DNA of 64,000 nt. It comes from G963704535 sp963704535 (GTDB lineage: Bacteria > Chloroflexota > Chloroflexia > Chloroflexales > Roseiflexaceae). This document shows, one piece after another, positions 33,380 to 41,521 of the stretch; the stretch's first letter is position 1, and every line of letters begins with the position of its first letter. The translations under genes were made by a program, and so were the position numbers. Location: contig OY969916.1 in NCBI GenBank assembly GCA_963704535.1, positions 8,804,001 through 8,868,000 on the forward strand. The letters run 5' to 3'. The notes under the pieces are model-generated. The model was not told the origin of the DNA. It was given only the letters and a program-made list of their open reading frames with translations, and made no database searches.

Positions 33380-33895
33380 ATGGATAAGCCATTGACCAAG
33401 GCCGGGCTGCTCGACCTCCTCCGGCAGGAGCGTGCTGCGTGGGATGCGCTGCTGGCGGAGGTTGGCGAAGCACGCCTGGACCAGCCGGGCCTGTCGGGCG
33501 ACTGGAGCTTCAAAGATGTCGCCGCGCACCTGACCACCTGGCGCCAGCGAGCAGTCATCCGGTTGGGGGCCGCGCAGCGCGGCGAGATCCCCACGCCGCC
33601 GCCGTGGAAGGCGGATCTAGGGGCGACTCACGATGACAATCTGATCAACAACTGGATCTACCAGGCCAACCGCGATCGTCCTGCCGCAGACGTGATCCGC
33701 GAGTCGCGCGAGTCGCTCCAGCAGCTCGAAGCGGCCATTCAGGCCCTCTCGGAGCAGGATCTGACCGACTCGCAGCGCTTCGCTTGGATGGAGGGCACTG
33801 CGCTGATCGAGACGATCATGGGCAATTCGATGGGGCACTTTCACGAAGATCACGAGCCGGAGATCCGCGCGTGGCTCGACGGGGTGTCCGCTTGA
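33380..33895 (+). CDS. ClbS/DfsB-like four-helix protein (DinB superfamily)
   Basis: A 171-residue protein with the opening KAGLLDLLRQERAAWDALL and GDWSFKDVAAHLTTWRQRAV of the ClbS/DfsB group. ClbS is a cyclopropane hydrolase protecting against colibactin; most relatives have unknown roles. The late motif GNSMGHFHEDHEPEIRAW carries histidines. It has its own regulated-looking promoter. Expression control by the adjacent CGNR protein is possible but only inferred from position. Confidence 0.8.
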   Translation: MDKPLTKAGLLDLLRQERAAWDALLAEVGEARLDQPGLSGDWSFKDVAAHLTTWRQRAVIRLGAAQRGEIPTPPPWKADLGATHDDNLINNWIYQANRDRPAADVIRESRESLQQLEAAIQALSEQDLTDSQRFAWMEGTALIETIMGNSMGHFHEDHEPEIRAWLDGVSA

Positions 33896-33905
33896 GAGAC
33901 TGATT

Positions 33906-33952
33906 GGAAAGGGAGCGTTTGAGAGGGCTGCCCTCTCAAACGCTCCCTTTCC
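33906..33952. terminator. Long perfect hairpin between convergent genes
   Basis: A 23-bp perfect stem, GGAAAGGGAGCGTTTGAGAG and on, with a one-base formal loop. It probably terminates both the ClbS-like gene and the lamin-tail gene. It looks like a perfected member of the GC-rich hairpin family. Confidence 0.7.
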
Positions 33953-33969
33953 ACGTCAAGCTTTATGTG

Positions 33970-34971
33970 TCAATCTCTCCTATAACTGACTAATTGACCT
34001 TCGGCGTTGTAGAGCGCTCCATCGTCTTTCTCGCTGTTGTTCCAAATATTCCCCACTGTTCCATCGAACGTACGCTCCTCGCCAGGTGCCAGTACACCTT
34101 CGATCGGATGCTGCTGATTGCCGCGAATGCTACACATACGCCAGCCAGTCAGATCGATCGGATCTGGACTAACGTTCTTCAGCGTGACCTTTTCCGCGCC
34201 CTTGTCAATCGCTGTAATCTGAACGGGGTAATGTGGGGCGATGTCGGCATTAGGATCTTCCTGGCAATTATTGAACGACGGTGGTGGAAGTGGTTTCGGT
34301 TCTGGCGGTGTTGGCGGTGCTGGTGGAGGCGCATTCGCCGCAGTCTCGTTACCAAGTAACCCCAAGAGTACGTGGTACGGAGGCTGATTTTCTGGATGTA
34401 ATTCGAAGCGCGCACGCTCGAACCACTGAACTTGGTACGGCTTGCCCTCGATCTCTTCCGTCTGGAGGTCGGAGAGCGGTAATCCAAACAGGGCCAGGTT
34501 TTCCGCCTCGCTTTTCCCCGTACGTCCGTCAAACTCAAGCCCATTCGCGCGCCATGCCTGTAAGACATCACCGCACACATTATGCTGAGTCTCAGGGAAG
34601 TAGCGGCACCCGTCTTGTTGTGTGCTCTTTGGGAAGGTGAAAGGGTCACGTCCTTGCTGGGCAAGCCGATCGGCGCCGAGCCGACCAAGGAGTACATCGT
34701 ACGGTCGAGCGTTCTCAGGATGCAACTCTAAGCGATTGCGCTCAAACTGCTGCGCTTGGAAGGGTTTGCCCTCGATGATGGTTTCTTGTTGTGGTCCTTT
34801 CGGGAAGCCGAAAACGGTTAGGCCACCATTCTGTTCCCAAAACTCGCGAACACGGCCGGAAATACAAAAGCCGGTCTCTGGAAAGCACCGTTCTGCTGTT
34901 TGAGCAGCGGTGATGGGAACGAAGCTGATCAAGAAGAAGAGTGGGACCAGCCAGGTGATGTGACGATCCAT
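33970..34971 (-). CDS. Secreted protein with two repeat domains and a lamin-tail domain
   Basis: A 333-residue exported protein. The signal peptide is MDRHITWLVPLFFLISFVPI, cleaved near AAQTA. Two tandem domains of about 95 residues follow, each with a FPET...C start, a G-GFP or ALFGLP stretch, IEGKPFQAQQFER or IEGKPYQVQWFER, ELHPEN and a VLLG-LG end. A proline-rich linker leads to a C-terminal lamin-tail (LTD) domain (about 240-333: VTLKNVSPDPIDLTGWRM, HPIEGVLAPGE). LTD domains in bacteria are usually surface-exposed and may bind DNA or other polymers. GC content is lower than its neighbours. ATG 34971 follows GGAGACTTTC. Confidence 0.82.
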   Translation of the reverse strand: MDRHITWLVPLFFLISFVPITAAQTAERCFPETGFCISGRVREFWEQNGGLTVFGFPKGPQQETIIEGKPFQAQQFERNRLELHPENARPYDVLLGRLGADRLAQQGRDPFTFPKSTQQDGCRYFPETQHNVCGDVLQAWRANGLEFDGRTGKSEAENLALFGLPLSDLQTEEIEGKPYQVQWFERARFELHPENQPPYHVLLGLLGNETAANAPPPAPPTPPEPKPLPPPSFNNCQEDPNADIAPHYPVQITAIDKGAEKVTLKNVSPDPIDLTGWRMCSIRGNQQHPIEGVLAPGEERTFDGTVGNIWNNSEKDDGALYNAEGQLVSYRRD

Positions 34972-35111
34972 GAAAGTCTCCTTTTGAATAAGCGGCTCCA
35001 GCAACATCTACCCTCCCGAGAACTCTAATCATACACGGGCGGGCAGGAAAAATCCATTCACACTGATAGTCCTGCCGCAACTCTTGCAGTCGCCAGCGTA
35101 CGACAGATAGT

Positions 35112-35119
35112 GCTATAAT
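35112..35119 (+). promoter_or_regulatory. Extended -10 promoter of the ketopantoate-reductase-like gene
   Basis: TGCTATAAT (TATAAT at 35114-35119), about 38 bases before the GTG start. No proper -35, as is common with extended -10 sites. Confidence 0.6.
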
Positions 35120-35156
35120 ACCCGCCGTGCGATCTCAATCGTAGGAGGCGGAGCGT

Positions 35157-36216
35157 GTGACGGTCGTCGTCGTAGGCGCAGGAGCGATCGGCCTGCTGGT
35201 TGCGGGGCGGCTGGCCCAATCATCGCAGCGCACCGTGCTGCTTGCGCGGCCCACGATCGCCGACGCGATCGCGCGGCAGCGGCTGCGTATCCTTCAGGAC
35301 GGCCTCCTTCATGTGGTAGACGACCTGCCGATCATCACCGATCCCGCAGCCCTGGACCAGCCCACTGAGCTAGCCATCCTTTGTGTCAAAGGCTACGACA
35401 CCACCGGCGCCCTGCCGGCGCTCGCGGCACTCCAGCCACGGGCGATCCTGACCCTTCAGAACGGGCTTGGAAATGAAGAGATCCTGGCCGAGCTCTTCGG
35501 CGCCGGGCGGGTCATCGGCGGGGCGATCACGACCTCGGTGGAGATCGAGGCGCCCGGCCGGATTGCCGTGGCTAAAAGCGGCGGTATTGGTCTTGCTCCG
35601 CTGGATGGACAGGCGGCGGTTGCGCGCTGGGCCGCCGTGCTTCGCTCCGCCGGCTTCGACGTACGCGAGTACGGCGACTATCGCGCGCTCAAGTGGTCGA
35701 AGGCCCTGCTGAACATGCTCGGCAATGCGACCGCCGCGATCCTCGATCTCCCGGTCGAAGCGGTCTACGCCGACCGGCGGCTGGCGGCCCTGGAGCGGCG
35801 CGCGATCCTGGAGGCACTCCAGACTACTGGATCGCCTCCACATCCGCCCGGTGAACCTGCCCCGCAACCCGGCTGCGCTGCTTGCCGGCGCGGTGCGGCG
35901 GCTCCCGGCGGCCCTGCTCGACCCGCTGCTGCGCCGCCTGGTCGCCAGCGGGCGCGGCGGCAAGCCGCCCTCGCTCCAGCTCGACTTGGCACGCGGCAAT
36001 CGCCGCTCCGAGGGCGAGCAGCTCTACGGCGCGGTCGCTCGTGCGGCCGAGCGCGCCGGCGTTCTCGCCCCGGTCAACCGGGCGCTCTGGGAGACCCTGC
36101 GCTCGATCGCCGCCGGCGACGTCGAGTGGGCGATGTACAGGCGGCAGCCGGAGCGGCTGCTGGAAGCGGTGGCGAAAGAAGAACGACAATTGGAGCGTGC
36201 CCACGCCACGCGATAA
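35157..36216 (+). CDS. Ketopantoate reductase-like enzyme (ApbA/PanE family; one frameshift)
   Basis: About 350 residues. GTG 35157 behind TAGGAGGCGGAG starts with the NAD(P)-binding VVVVGAGAIGLLVAGRL. ILTLQNGLGNEE and GGAITTSVEI are conserved family segments, and the lysine of YRALKWSKALLNMLGNAT is the catalytic one. A break near 35828 separates EALQT from LLDRLHIRPVNLPRNP; correction gives a full C-terminal domain. PanE reduces ketopantoate for pantothenate synthesis, but paralogues with other substrates are common, so no symbol is given. Confidence 0.8.
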
Positions 36217-36229
36217 AGGAGGAAGCGCT

Positions 36230-36850
36230 ATGTCGCTAACAGATACCCTGTTGACGCTGGGCTTAATGCTAGCTGCCTACCTGATCGGGTCGATCCCGTT
36301 TAGCTACCTGGTCGCGCGCGCCAGGGGCGTCGACCTGCAAAAGGTCGGCAGCGGTAATATCGGTGGCGCGAATGTGTGGCGCGCCTGTGGCTTCGGCCCG
36401 TTCCTCGTCGCCGCCGCGTGCGACATCCTCAAGGGCATGCTGCCGACCCTGGCGGCGCTGCGGCTGCTATCCGGCCATCCCGGCGCGGTGATCCTGGTGG
36501 GCATAGCCGCCATCCTGGGGCACACCTTCTCGATCTATCTGCGCTTCAAGGGCGGCAAAGCCGTCGCGACCAGCGGCGGCGTGCTGCTGGCGGTCTTCCC
36601 ACTGCTGATCCCCTTCGGCGCGGTCGCCTGGCTGCTGGCCTTCCTGATCACCCGCATGTCGTCGGTCAGTTCGCTCACGGCTGCAATGGTCGAGCTGATC
36701 GCGGGCACGGCCCTGTTTCTGATGGGGCAGATGCCGCTGGCCTACGCTATGTTTATCTGGGCGATGGTACTGTTTATCGTCTACCTGCATCGCGAGAACA
36801 TCCAACGCCTGCTCGCCGGGACCGAGAATCGCTTCAGTAGGCTCTTTTAA
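36230..36850 (+). CDS. plsY: Acyl-phosphate:glycerol-3-phosphate acyltransferase
   Basis: A 206-residue membrane enzyme making lysophosphatidic acid in phospholipid synthesis. Motifs: YLIGSIPFSYLVAR, KVGSGNIGGANVWR (PlsY motif 1), CDILKGMLP, GHTFSIYLRFKGGKAVATS (motif 2, with glycine-rich loop) and HRENIQRLLAGTENR (motif 3). About six hydrophobic segments. ATG 36230 follows AAAGGAGGAAG. It lies 14 bases after the previous gene. Confidence 0.94.
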   Translation: MSLTDTLLTLGLMLAAYLIGSIPFSYLVARARGVDLQKVGSGNIGGANVWRACGFGPFLVAAACDILKGMLPTLAALRLLSGHPGAVILVGIAAILGHTFSIYLRFKGGKAVATSGGVLLAVFPLLIPFGAVAWLLAFLITRMSSVSSLTAAMVELIAGTALFLMGQMPLAYAMFIWAMVLFIVYLHRENIQRLLAGTENRFSRLF

Positions 36851-36853
36851 CCC

Positions 36854-38011
36854 CTAGAACACATTCTGCTCTCTACGCAGATCGCGCTGGAACCGCGTGA
36901 TCCGCAGCTCGTCGATGTCGATCGTGTGGGCGCGCCCGTCGAGGATCTCCTCGGCGATCAGCAGGCCCGTGGCTGGCGAGTGCATGATCCCGTGCCCGCT
37001 GAAGCCGCTGGCGTCGAGGTAGTTGGGCAGGTCGGGGTGCCGCCCCAGGATGGGCATATGGTCGGGCGTAATCTCGTAGGTGCCGGCCCAGCACAGCTTT
37101 TCCGCCAGCCCGGCCCGCTCCAGGATCGGGAAGCGCGCCAGCCCGCCCTCCAGCACCGTGTCGAGCCAGCTCCAGTCGATCTGGAGGTTGTGGCTGGGCG
37201 GCTCGCTGTCGTTCGACATGCCGAACAAGATATTGTCCTGCTCCTTGCGCATATAGAAGCCGCTGCCGACATCGATCGTCAGCGGAATCTGGCCGGGGAT
37301 CGCCGCGAACGGCTCGGTCATGTAGACGCAGCGCCGGTATGGCCGGACCGGCACCTGGAGCCCGGCCAGCGCCGCCACCGCGCCGGCCCACGGCCCGGCG
37401 GCGTTGACGACCACCTGGCAGTCTATCCGGTCCTGCGGGGTTGTCACGCCCGTCGCCCGCCCGCCCGCGACGACGATGCCGGTCGCCGGGGTCGCGCGCA
37501 GCAGCCGGGCGCCCAGGTCGCGGGCGCGGCGCAGGTAGCCCAGCGCCACCCCATACGCATCGCAGAACCCGTCGTCCGGCCCGAAGGTCGCGCCCAGCAG
37601 GTCGTCGGTCCTGGTCTGCGGGATGAAACGCGCCGCCTCATCCGGCGTCAGCAGCTCGACGCGGGCGCCCAGCCGCTGCTGCATCGCCGCATTGCGCCGG
37701 TACTGCTCCCACGTCGCCGGGTCGTTCACCAGCAGCAGGTAGCCCACCTGGTGCAGATCGGCATAACCGCCCACTTCCTCGGCGAAATGCTTCAGCCGCT
37801 CGATGCTGTACAGCGACAGGCGCACATTGGCCTCGGACGAGAACTGGTGGCGCACACCAGCGACCGAGCGGGCGGTGGTGCCGCTGATCTCAGTCTCCTC
37901 CTTCTCCAGGATCAGCACGTCGGTGCAGCCCCGCGCGGCCAGGTGGTAGGCGACCGACGCGCCCATAATCCCGGCGCCGATGATCACGACCTCGGCGGTA
38001 TGATCACTCAT
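36854..38011 (-). CDS. FAD-dependent oxidoreductase, sarcosine oxidase beta-like
   Basis: A 385-residue DAO-family flavoprotein. The FAD-binding start is VVIIGAGIMGASVAYHLAAR; SGTTARSVAGVRHQFSSEAN, VVNAAGPWAG and TYEITPDHMPILG are typical for sarcosine oxidase/glycine oxidase relatives. It would oxidise an amino acid or N-methyl amine. No heterotetramer partners are nearby, so it may act alone. ATG 38011 was chosen over the upstream frame, which is MITE sequence. It converges with plsY, three bases apart. Confidence 0.85.
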   Translation of the reverse strand: MSDHTAEVVIIGAGIMGASVAYHLAARGCTDVLILEKEETEISGTTARSVAGVRHQFSSEANVRLSLYSIERLKHFAEEVGGYADLHQVGYLLLVNDPATWEQYRRNAAMQQRLGARVELLTPDEAARFIPQTRTDDLLGATFGPDDGFCDAYGVALGYLRRARDLGARLLRATPATGIVVAGGRATGVTTPQDRIDCQVVVNAAGPWAGAVAALAGLQVPVRPYRRCVYMTEPFAAIPGQIPLTIDVGSGFYMRKEQDNILFGMSNDSEPPSHNLQIDWSWLDTVLEGGLARFPILERAGLAEKLCWAGTYEITPDHMPILGRHPDLPNYLDASGFSGHGIMHSPATGLLIAEEILDGRAHTIDIDELRITRFQRDLRREQNVF

Positions 38012-38025
38012 AATCGCTCCTATAG

Positions 38026-38186
38026 CTGTTTGAAAAGGGGGAGTTTGAGGGAGAAGCCCGTTCAAGAACCCCTTTCCATCACCGAACTCCTGCGATAATA
38101 TGAAAAGGGGGAGTTAGAGGGCGAAGCCCCTTCAAGAACCCCTTTTCTATCACCGAACTCCTGCGATAAATGGACTTTTTAAACAG
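38026..38186. mobile_element. MITE-like element, compound copy
   Basis: CTGTTTGAAAAGGGGGAGTT starts at 38026 and AAACAG ends at 38186. Between them lie two similar halves, each with a GAAAAGGGGGAGTT start and ending in TATCACCGAACTCCTGCGATAA or a one-base variant, showing a duplication inside the element. Confidence 0.7.
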
Positions 38187-38203
38187 TTTTGAGAGGATTT
38201 GCT

Positions 38204-38818
38204 ATGCCTGAACCGCTGCCCTGGTGGCGCATCCTCGCGCCGCTCGTCGCGTTTGCGCTGCTGGCCCTGGCCGACAGACTGCGGCCACTGCCGCTCCTGC
38301 GGGTGATTCTGCTCTCCAGCATAGCGATGATCGGCTATGCCACCCTTCAGGACCAGGTGAGCGCGCGGCTGTGTCCGGAGTACTTCACCATCGGCCATCC
38401 TCCAATCCGCGGCCTATCTGACCCGACGCTCCTCGGCCTCGCCTGGGGTTTTCTGGCCGGCTTTCCCGGCGGCCTCGCGTTGGGCATACCGCTGTCGCTC
38501 GCGGCAACGCTCGGTCGGCTGCCTCGGCTGCCGGCCCGCACCCTGGTGCGACCGATCCTGGTATTTGTGGCTGGGGTGGCACTGGCTACGTTCATTGCCG
38601 GGGCCAGCGGCGCGTACAATGCGGCGGTCGTGAATATCGCGATCGGAGAACCGTGGGCCGGGCTGATTCCGACCGCGCGCCACCGGCAATTCTTCGCCGT
38701 CGCGTGCGCCCATTTTGGCACCTATCTCGGTGGGGCAGTAATGGGCGTGGGTGTGTGCGGGTGGGTCGTGCGTCAACGCCGCCTGCTAGCGTATCGTCAA
38801 GTAGAGGTTGAGCAATAG
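38204..38818 (+). CDS. Conserved membrane protein of unknown function
   Basis: A 204-residue protein with about five membrane helices and a conserved patch after the second, LQDQVSARLCPEYFTIGHPP, that I recall from an uncharacterised family in many phyla. GFLAGFPGGLALGIPL and CAHFGTYLGGAVMG are further conserved-looking parts. ATG 38204 follows GAGAGGATTTGCT. No function is proposed. Confidence 0.7.
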   Translation: MPEPLPWWRILAPLVAFALLALADRLRPLPLLRVILLSSIAMIGYATLQDQVSARLCPEYFTIGHPPIRGLSDPTLLGLAWGFLAGFPGGLALGIPLSLAATLGRLPRLPARTLVRPILVFVAGVALATFIAGASGAYNAAVVNIAIGEPWAGLIPTARHRQFFAVACAHFGTYLGGAVMGVGVCGWVVRQRRLLAYRQVEVEQ

Positions 38819-38821
38819 AAC

Positions 38822-38920
38822 ACGGATAACACGGATGCAACTGATGCCCACGGATACATTCAGACATCTGATCCGTGGACATCGGTCTGATCCGTTGCAT
38901 CCGTGGTCTATTCCTTATAC
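38822..38920. repeat. CACGGAT-type repeat with inverted arm
   Basis: Units of (A)CACGGATAACACGGATGCAAC and their inverted copies, GTTGCATCCGTGG, bound a region between convergent genes. The central part has CATCTGATCCGTGG and related pieces. Confidence 0.65.
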
Positions 38921-38945
38921 GATCGTCGAAATTGCGCCAGGCAGC

Positions 38946-40517
38946 TCACCCCCCGCGCTTCGTACCTTTGCCCGGTCGCTTGGTGGTCGGGGCCGGGCGG
39001 CGCACCTGCGCGCCGTCGTCGTCGCCGGCGTCCTGCGACTCCTCCCCGCCCGGCCGCTTTGCCGCCGGGCGGCGCACCTGCGCGCCGTCGTCGTCGCCGG
39101 CATCCTGCGACTCCTCCCCCGCCAGCGCCTGCAAGTCGGCCTCACTGGCTGCGGTCGTCGGTCGTCGGTCGTCGGTCGGCGGTCGGCGGTCGTCGCGCCA
39201 GGCCAGCCGCTCACGCACCGCCGCCTCGAAGCCGCGCCCGGTCGGCTCGTAGTAGCGCCGGCCCTGCAGGTTGGGCGGGAAATGCTCCTGGTCGACCAGG
39301 GCATTCTCGTGGTCGTGAGCGTACTTGTAGCCCTTGCCGTAGCCCAGCCCCTTCATCAGTTGCGTCGGCGCATTGCGCAGGTGCAGCGGCACCGGTTCAT
39401 TGCGCGTCTCGGCCACGTCCTTGAGCGCCGCCCCGTAGGCCGTATAGGCCGCGTTGCTCTTGGGCGCCTGGCACAAGTAGATCACCGCCTGCGCCAGCGC
39501 CAGGTCGCCCTCCGGCTGGCCGAGGAAATGGACCGCCTGCTGCGCCGCGATCGTCAGCGGCAGCGCCTGCGGATCGGCCATCCCGATGTCCTCGACCGCC
39601 ATACGCACGATCCGGCGGGCGATATAGAGCGCGTCCTCGCCGCCGTCGAGCATCCGGCCCAGCCAGTACAGCGCCGCGTCCGGGTCGCTATCGCGCACGC
39701 ACTTGTGCAGCGCCGAGATCGCGTCGTAGTGCAGCTCGCCGCGCTTATCGTAGCGGGTGGCGCGGCTCTGGAGCGCGTCGCGGATATCCTCGACCGTGAC
39801 CAGCCGCTTGTCGCCCAGCGAGGGCGGCTTGGCCAGCACGGCCGCCTCCAGCGCATTGAGCGCCGTGCGCGCGTCGCCATTGGCCATGTTGACCAGGTAA
39901 CCGCGCGCGTCGGCCACCAGCATCGCGTTATAGGCCCCCAAGCCGCGCTCCGTATCCGCCAGCGCCCGGTCCACGATCTGCCCGATCTGCTCGTCCTGCA
40001 ACGCCTCCAGCACAAACACCCGCGCCCGCGACAGCAGCGCCGAGTTGACCTCGAACGAAGGATTCTCGGTCGTCGCCCCGATCAGAATGACTGTGCCGTC
40101 CTCGACATACGGCAGCACCGCGTCCTGCTGCGCCTTGTTGAAGCGGTGAATTTCATCAATAAACATCACCGTGCGCTGTTGGAACATGCCCAGCCGGTCC
40201 TGGGCCTCCTTCACCACCCGGCGCAGGTCGGCCACGCCGGCGGAAACGGCCGACAGCGGCTCGAAGTGTGCATTGGTCGTCTCGGCCACGATCCGCGCCA
40301 GCGTGGTCTTGCCGCTGCCGGGCGGTCCCCACAGGATGATCGAGAACAAGGTATCGCCGGTGATCGCGCGGCGCAGCAGCCGCCCCTCGCCGACGATCTG
40401 CTCCTGGCCGACGAACTCCTCCAGCGCGCGCGGGCGCATCCTGGCCGCCAGCGGTGCCTGCTTATTAAGCGTGTCGTCGCGCTGCGAGTCGAAGAGAGTT
40501 TTTTGCGCTTTAGGCAT
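38946..40517 (-). CDS. rarA: Replication-associated recombination protein A with repetitive C-terminal tail
   Basis: A 523-residue AAA+ ATPase of the RarA/MgsA/WRNIP1 family acting at stalled replication forks. FVGQEQIVGEGRLLRRAI, Walker A ILWGPPGSGKTTLAR, Walker B VMFIDEIHRFNKAQQD, sensor 1 LIGATTENPSFEVN and the C-terminal GYGKGYKYAHDHENA are all present. The last 80 residues are unusual: WRDDRRPPTDDRRPTT, from a GTCGGTC array, then two copies of a 24-residue unit starting GEESQDAGDDDGAQVRRP. ATG 40517 (MPKAQKTLF) is preferred; ATG 40553 is in frame and possible. Confidence 0.92.
   Translation of the reverse strand: MPKAQKTLFDSQRDDTLNKQAPLAARMRPRALEEFVGQEQIVGEGRLLRRAITGDTLFSIILWGPPGSGKTTLARIVAETTNAHFEPLSAVSAGVADLRRVVKEAQDRLGMFQQRTVMFIDEIHRFNKAQQDAVLPYVEDGTVILIGATTENPSFEVNSALLSRARVFVLEALQDEQIGQIVDRALADTERGLGAYNAMLVADARGYLVNMANGDARTALNALEAAVLAKPPSLGDKRLVTVEDIRDALQSRATRYDKRGELHYDAISALHKCVRDSDPDAALYWLGRMLDGGEDALYIARRIVRMAVEDIGMADPQALPLTIAAQQAVHFLGQPEGDLALAQAVIYLCQAPKSNAAYTAYGAALKDVAETRNEPVPLHLRNAPTQLMKGLGYGKGYKYAHDHENALVDQEHFPPNLQGRRYYEPTGRGFEAAVRERLAWRDDRRPPTDDRRPTTAASEADLQALAGEESQDAGDDDGAQVRRPAAKRPGGEESQDAGDDDGAQVRRPAPTTKRPGKGTKRGG
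39157..39195. repeat. GTCGGTC array inside rarA
   Basis: GTCGGTCGTCGGTCGTCGGT with small variations is translated as DDRRPPTDDRRPTT near the RarA C terminus. Confidence 0.75.
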
Positions 40518-40850
40518 AATCTGTTCGTCTGTAGAGAGGCGATCGTGCGCCATCAATGATACCACAAGTGGCCCGGTGACAAGATGACAAGATGACAAGA
40601 TGACAAGATGAAGGGGTGAAAGGGTGAAGGGGAGCATCTGAGGATGGAGGATGGAGGATGGATATTGGCCGACCGAGAACCAGGAGCCGAGCCGCAGAAC
40701 GTAAGGGCGTATTGCATACGCCCCAGCGGACGACGAAGAACCGAGAACCCGTAGGGCCGGCCCTCCGTGGCCGCCTGTGGTCGGTGGTCGGTGGTCGGTG
40801 GTCGGCGAACCGCCCACCATGAGTTCATAGGTACGAATGGTACTTGCGGC
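40518..40850. repeat. Cluster of unrelated tandem repeats upstream of rarA
   Basis: In about 300 bases there are GACAAGAT x4 (40576-40610), GAGGATG x3 (about 40639-40665), the palindromic GTAAGGGCGTATTGCATACG and CCCC (40701-40724), GTAGGGCCGGCCCTCCGTGG (40751-40770) and TGGTCGG x4 (40777-40804). No gene. The rarA promoter must lie near 40550-40575 but was not recognised. Confidence 0.75.
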
Positions 40851-41067
40851 CCTCAAGGGTCATCGCGAAGTGGGATGTAGGGCCTATTGAGATTGCCGCC
40901 CCGATCGCGTATCCTAATACTCAGAAAGGCGCTGTTTACAAGCAAATACGGGTGGCGAGCCAGGTGATCCTCACTAATGTCTTTCCTCGTATTCCCCCTA
41001 CTCCCTCCCTTTCCCTCCCATCTCGTCAGCCGAAGGGCGAATGGAGCGGCGCCTCTTTCGAACCACA
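40851..41067. other. Unassigned intergenic stretch
   Basis: About 215 bases of mixed composition. Short frames on both strands resemble nothing I know. It could be decayed coding sequence. Confidence 0.3.
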
Positions 41068-41107
41068 AAGCAATCAGCCGCCTGCGAAAGCAGGCGGCTG
41101 ATTGCTT
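41068..41107 (-). terminator. Terminator of the GlsB-like gene
   Basis: A perfect 18-bp stem (AAGCAATCAGCCGCCTGC) with GAAA loop starts 15 bases after the stop on the minus strand and is followed by TTTGTGGTT-type sequence. Confidence 0.8.
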
Positions 41108-41122
41108 GTAGGACCTGTTCAC

Positions 41123-41380
41123 CTATGCGCGCCGGCGCCCCCAGCCGGTGATCGCCAGCAGCAGCACCGCACCGATCACCGCGACCACAAAGCTGCGAAT
41201 ATTCCACACAAAACTGAAGTCCCGGCCGGTGAAGACCTCGACCAGCAGGCCGCCCAGAAATGCGCCGATTACGCCGACAAGGATATTCGTCAAACACCCT
41301 CGCCGTTCGTTCGCCCCGGTTAACATACTGGCGACCCACCCGGCCAGCGCCCCGAAGATCAGCCACGAGATCAGCCCCAT
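41123..41380 (-). CDS. GlsB/YeaQ/YmgE family stress-response membrane protein
   Basis: An 85-residue protein of three membrane helices: GLISWLIFGALAGWVASML, then GCLTNILVGVIGAFLGGLL, then FVVAVIGAVLLLAITG. The family ('transglycosylase-associated') is linked to envelope or general stress; the molecular role is unknown. ATG 41380 follows GAGAGGGAC. Confidence 0.88.
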   Translation of the reverse strand: MGLISWLIFGALAGWVASMLTGANERRGCLTNILVGVIGAFLGGLLVEVFTGRDFSFVWNIRSFVVAVIGAVLLLAITGWGRRRA

Positions 41381-41452
41381 TGTACCGTCCCTCTCTGCTA
41401 TCCAGCCGTTCCATCCATATATGCCGATCCGACGATCGGCGCGCCTCGATGG

Positions 41453-41480
41453 TTGCGTCAGATTGGGACAGTGTTATACT
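41453..41480 (+). promoter_or_regulatory. Probable promoter of the deacetylase-family gene
   Basis: TTGCGT (41453-41458), 16 bases, TATACT (41475-41480), about 42 bases before the GTG start. Confidence 0.5.
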
Positions 41481-41521
41481 TTCGCGGGAAGTTTCCGCCG
41501 CCGCTCACGAGGGATAGCGCC

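Noticed and set aside
36926..38098. A 390-residue frame opposite the FAD oxidoreductase, and many similar frames opposite other genes
   Set aside because: High GC gives long antisense frames. They lack family motifs and ribosome binding sites, while the facing genes have clear ones.
40576..40810. CRISPR-like array near 40.6 kb
   Set aside because: The units are 7 or 8 bases, adjacent without spacers, and of several unrelated sequences. No cas genes are in the window.
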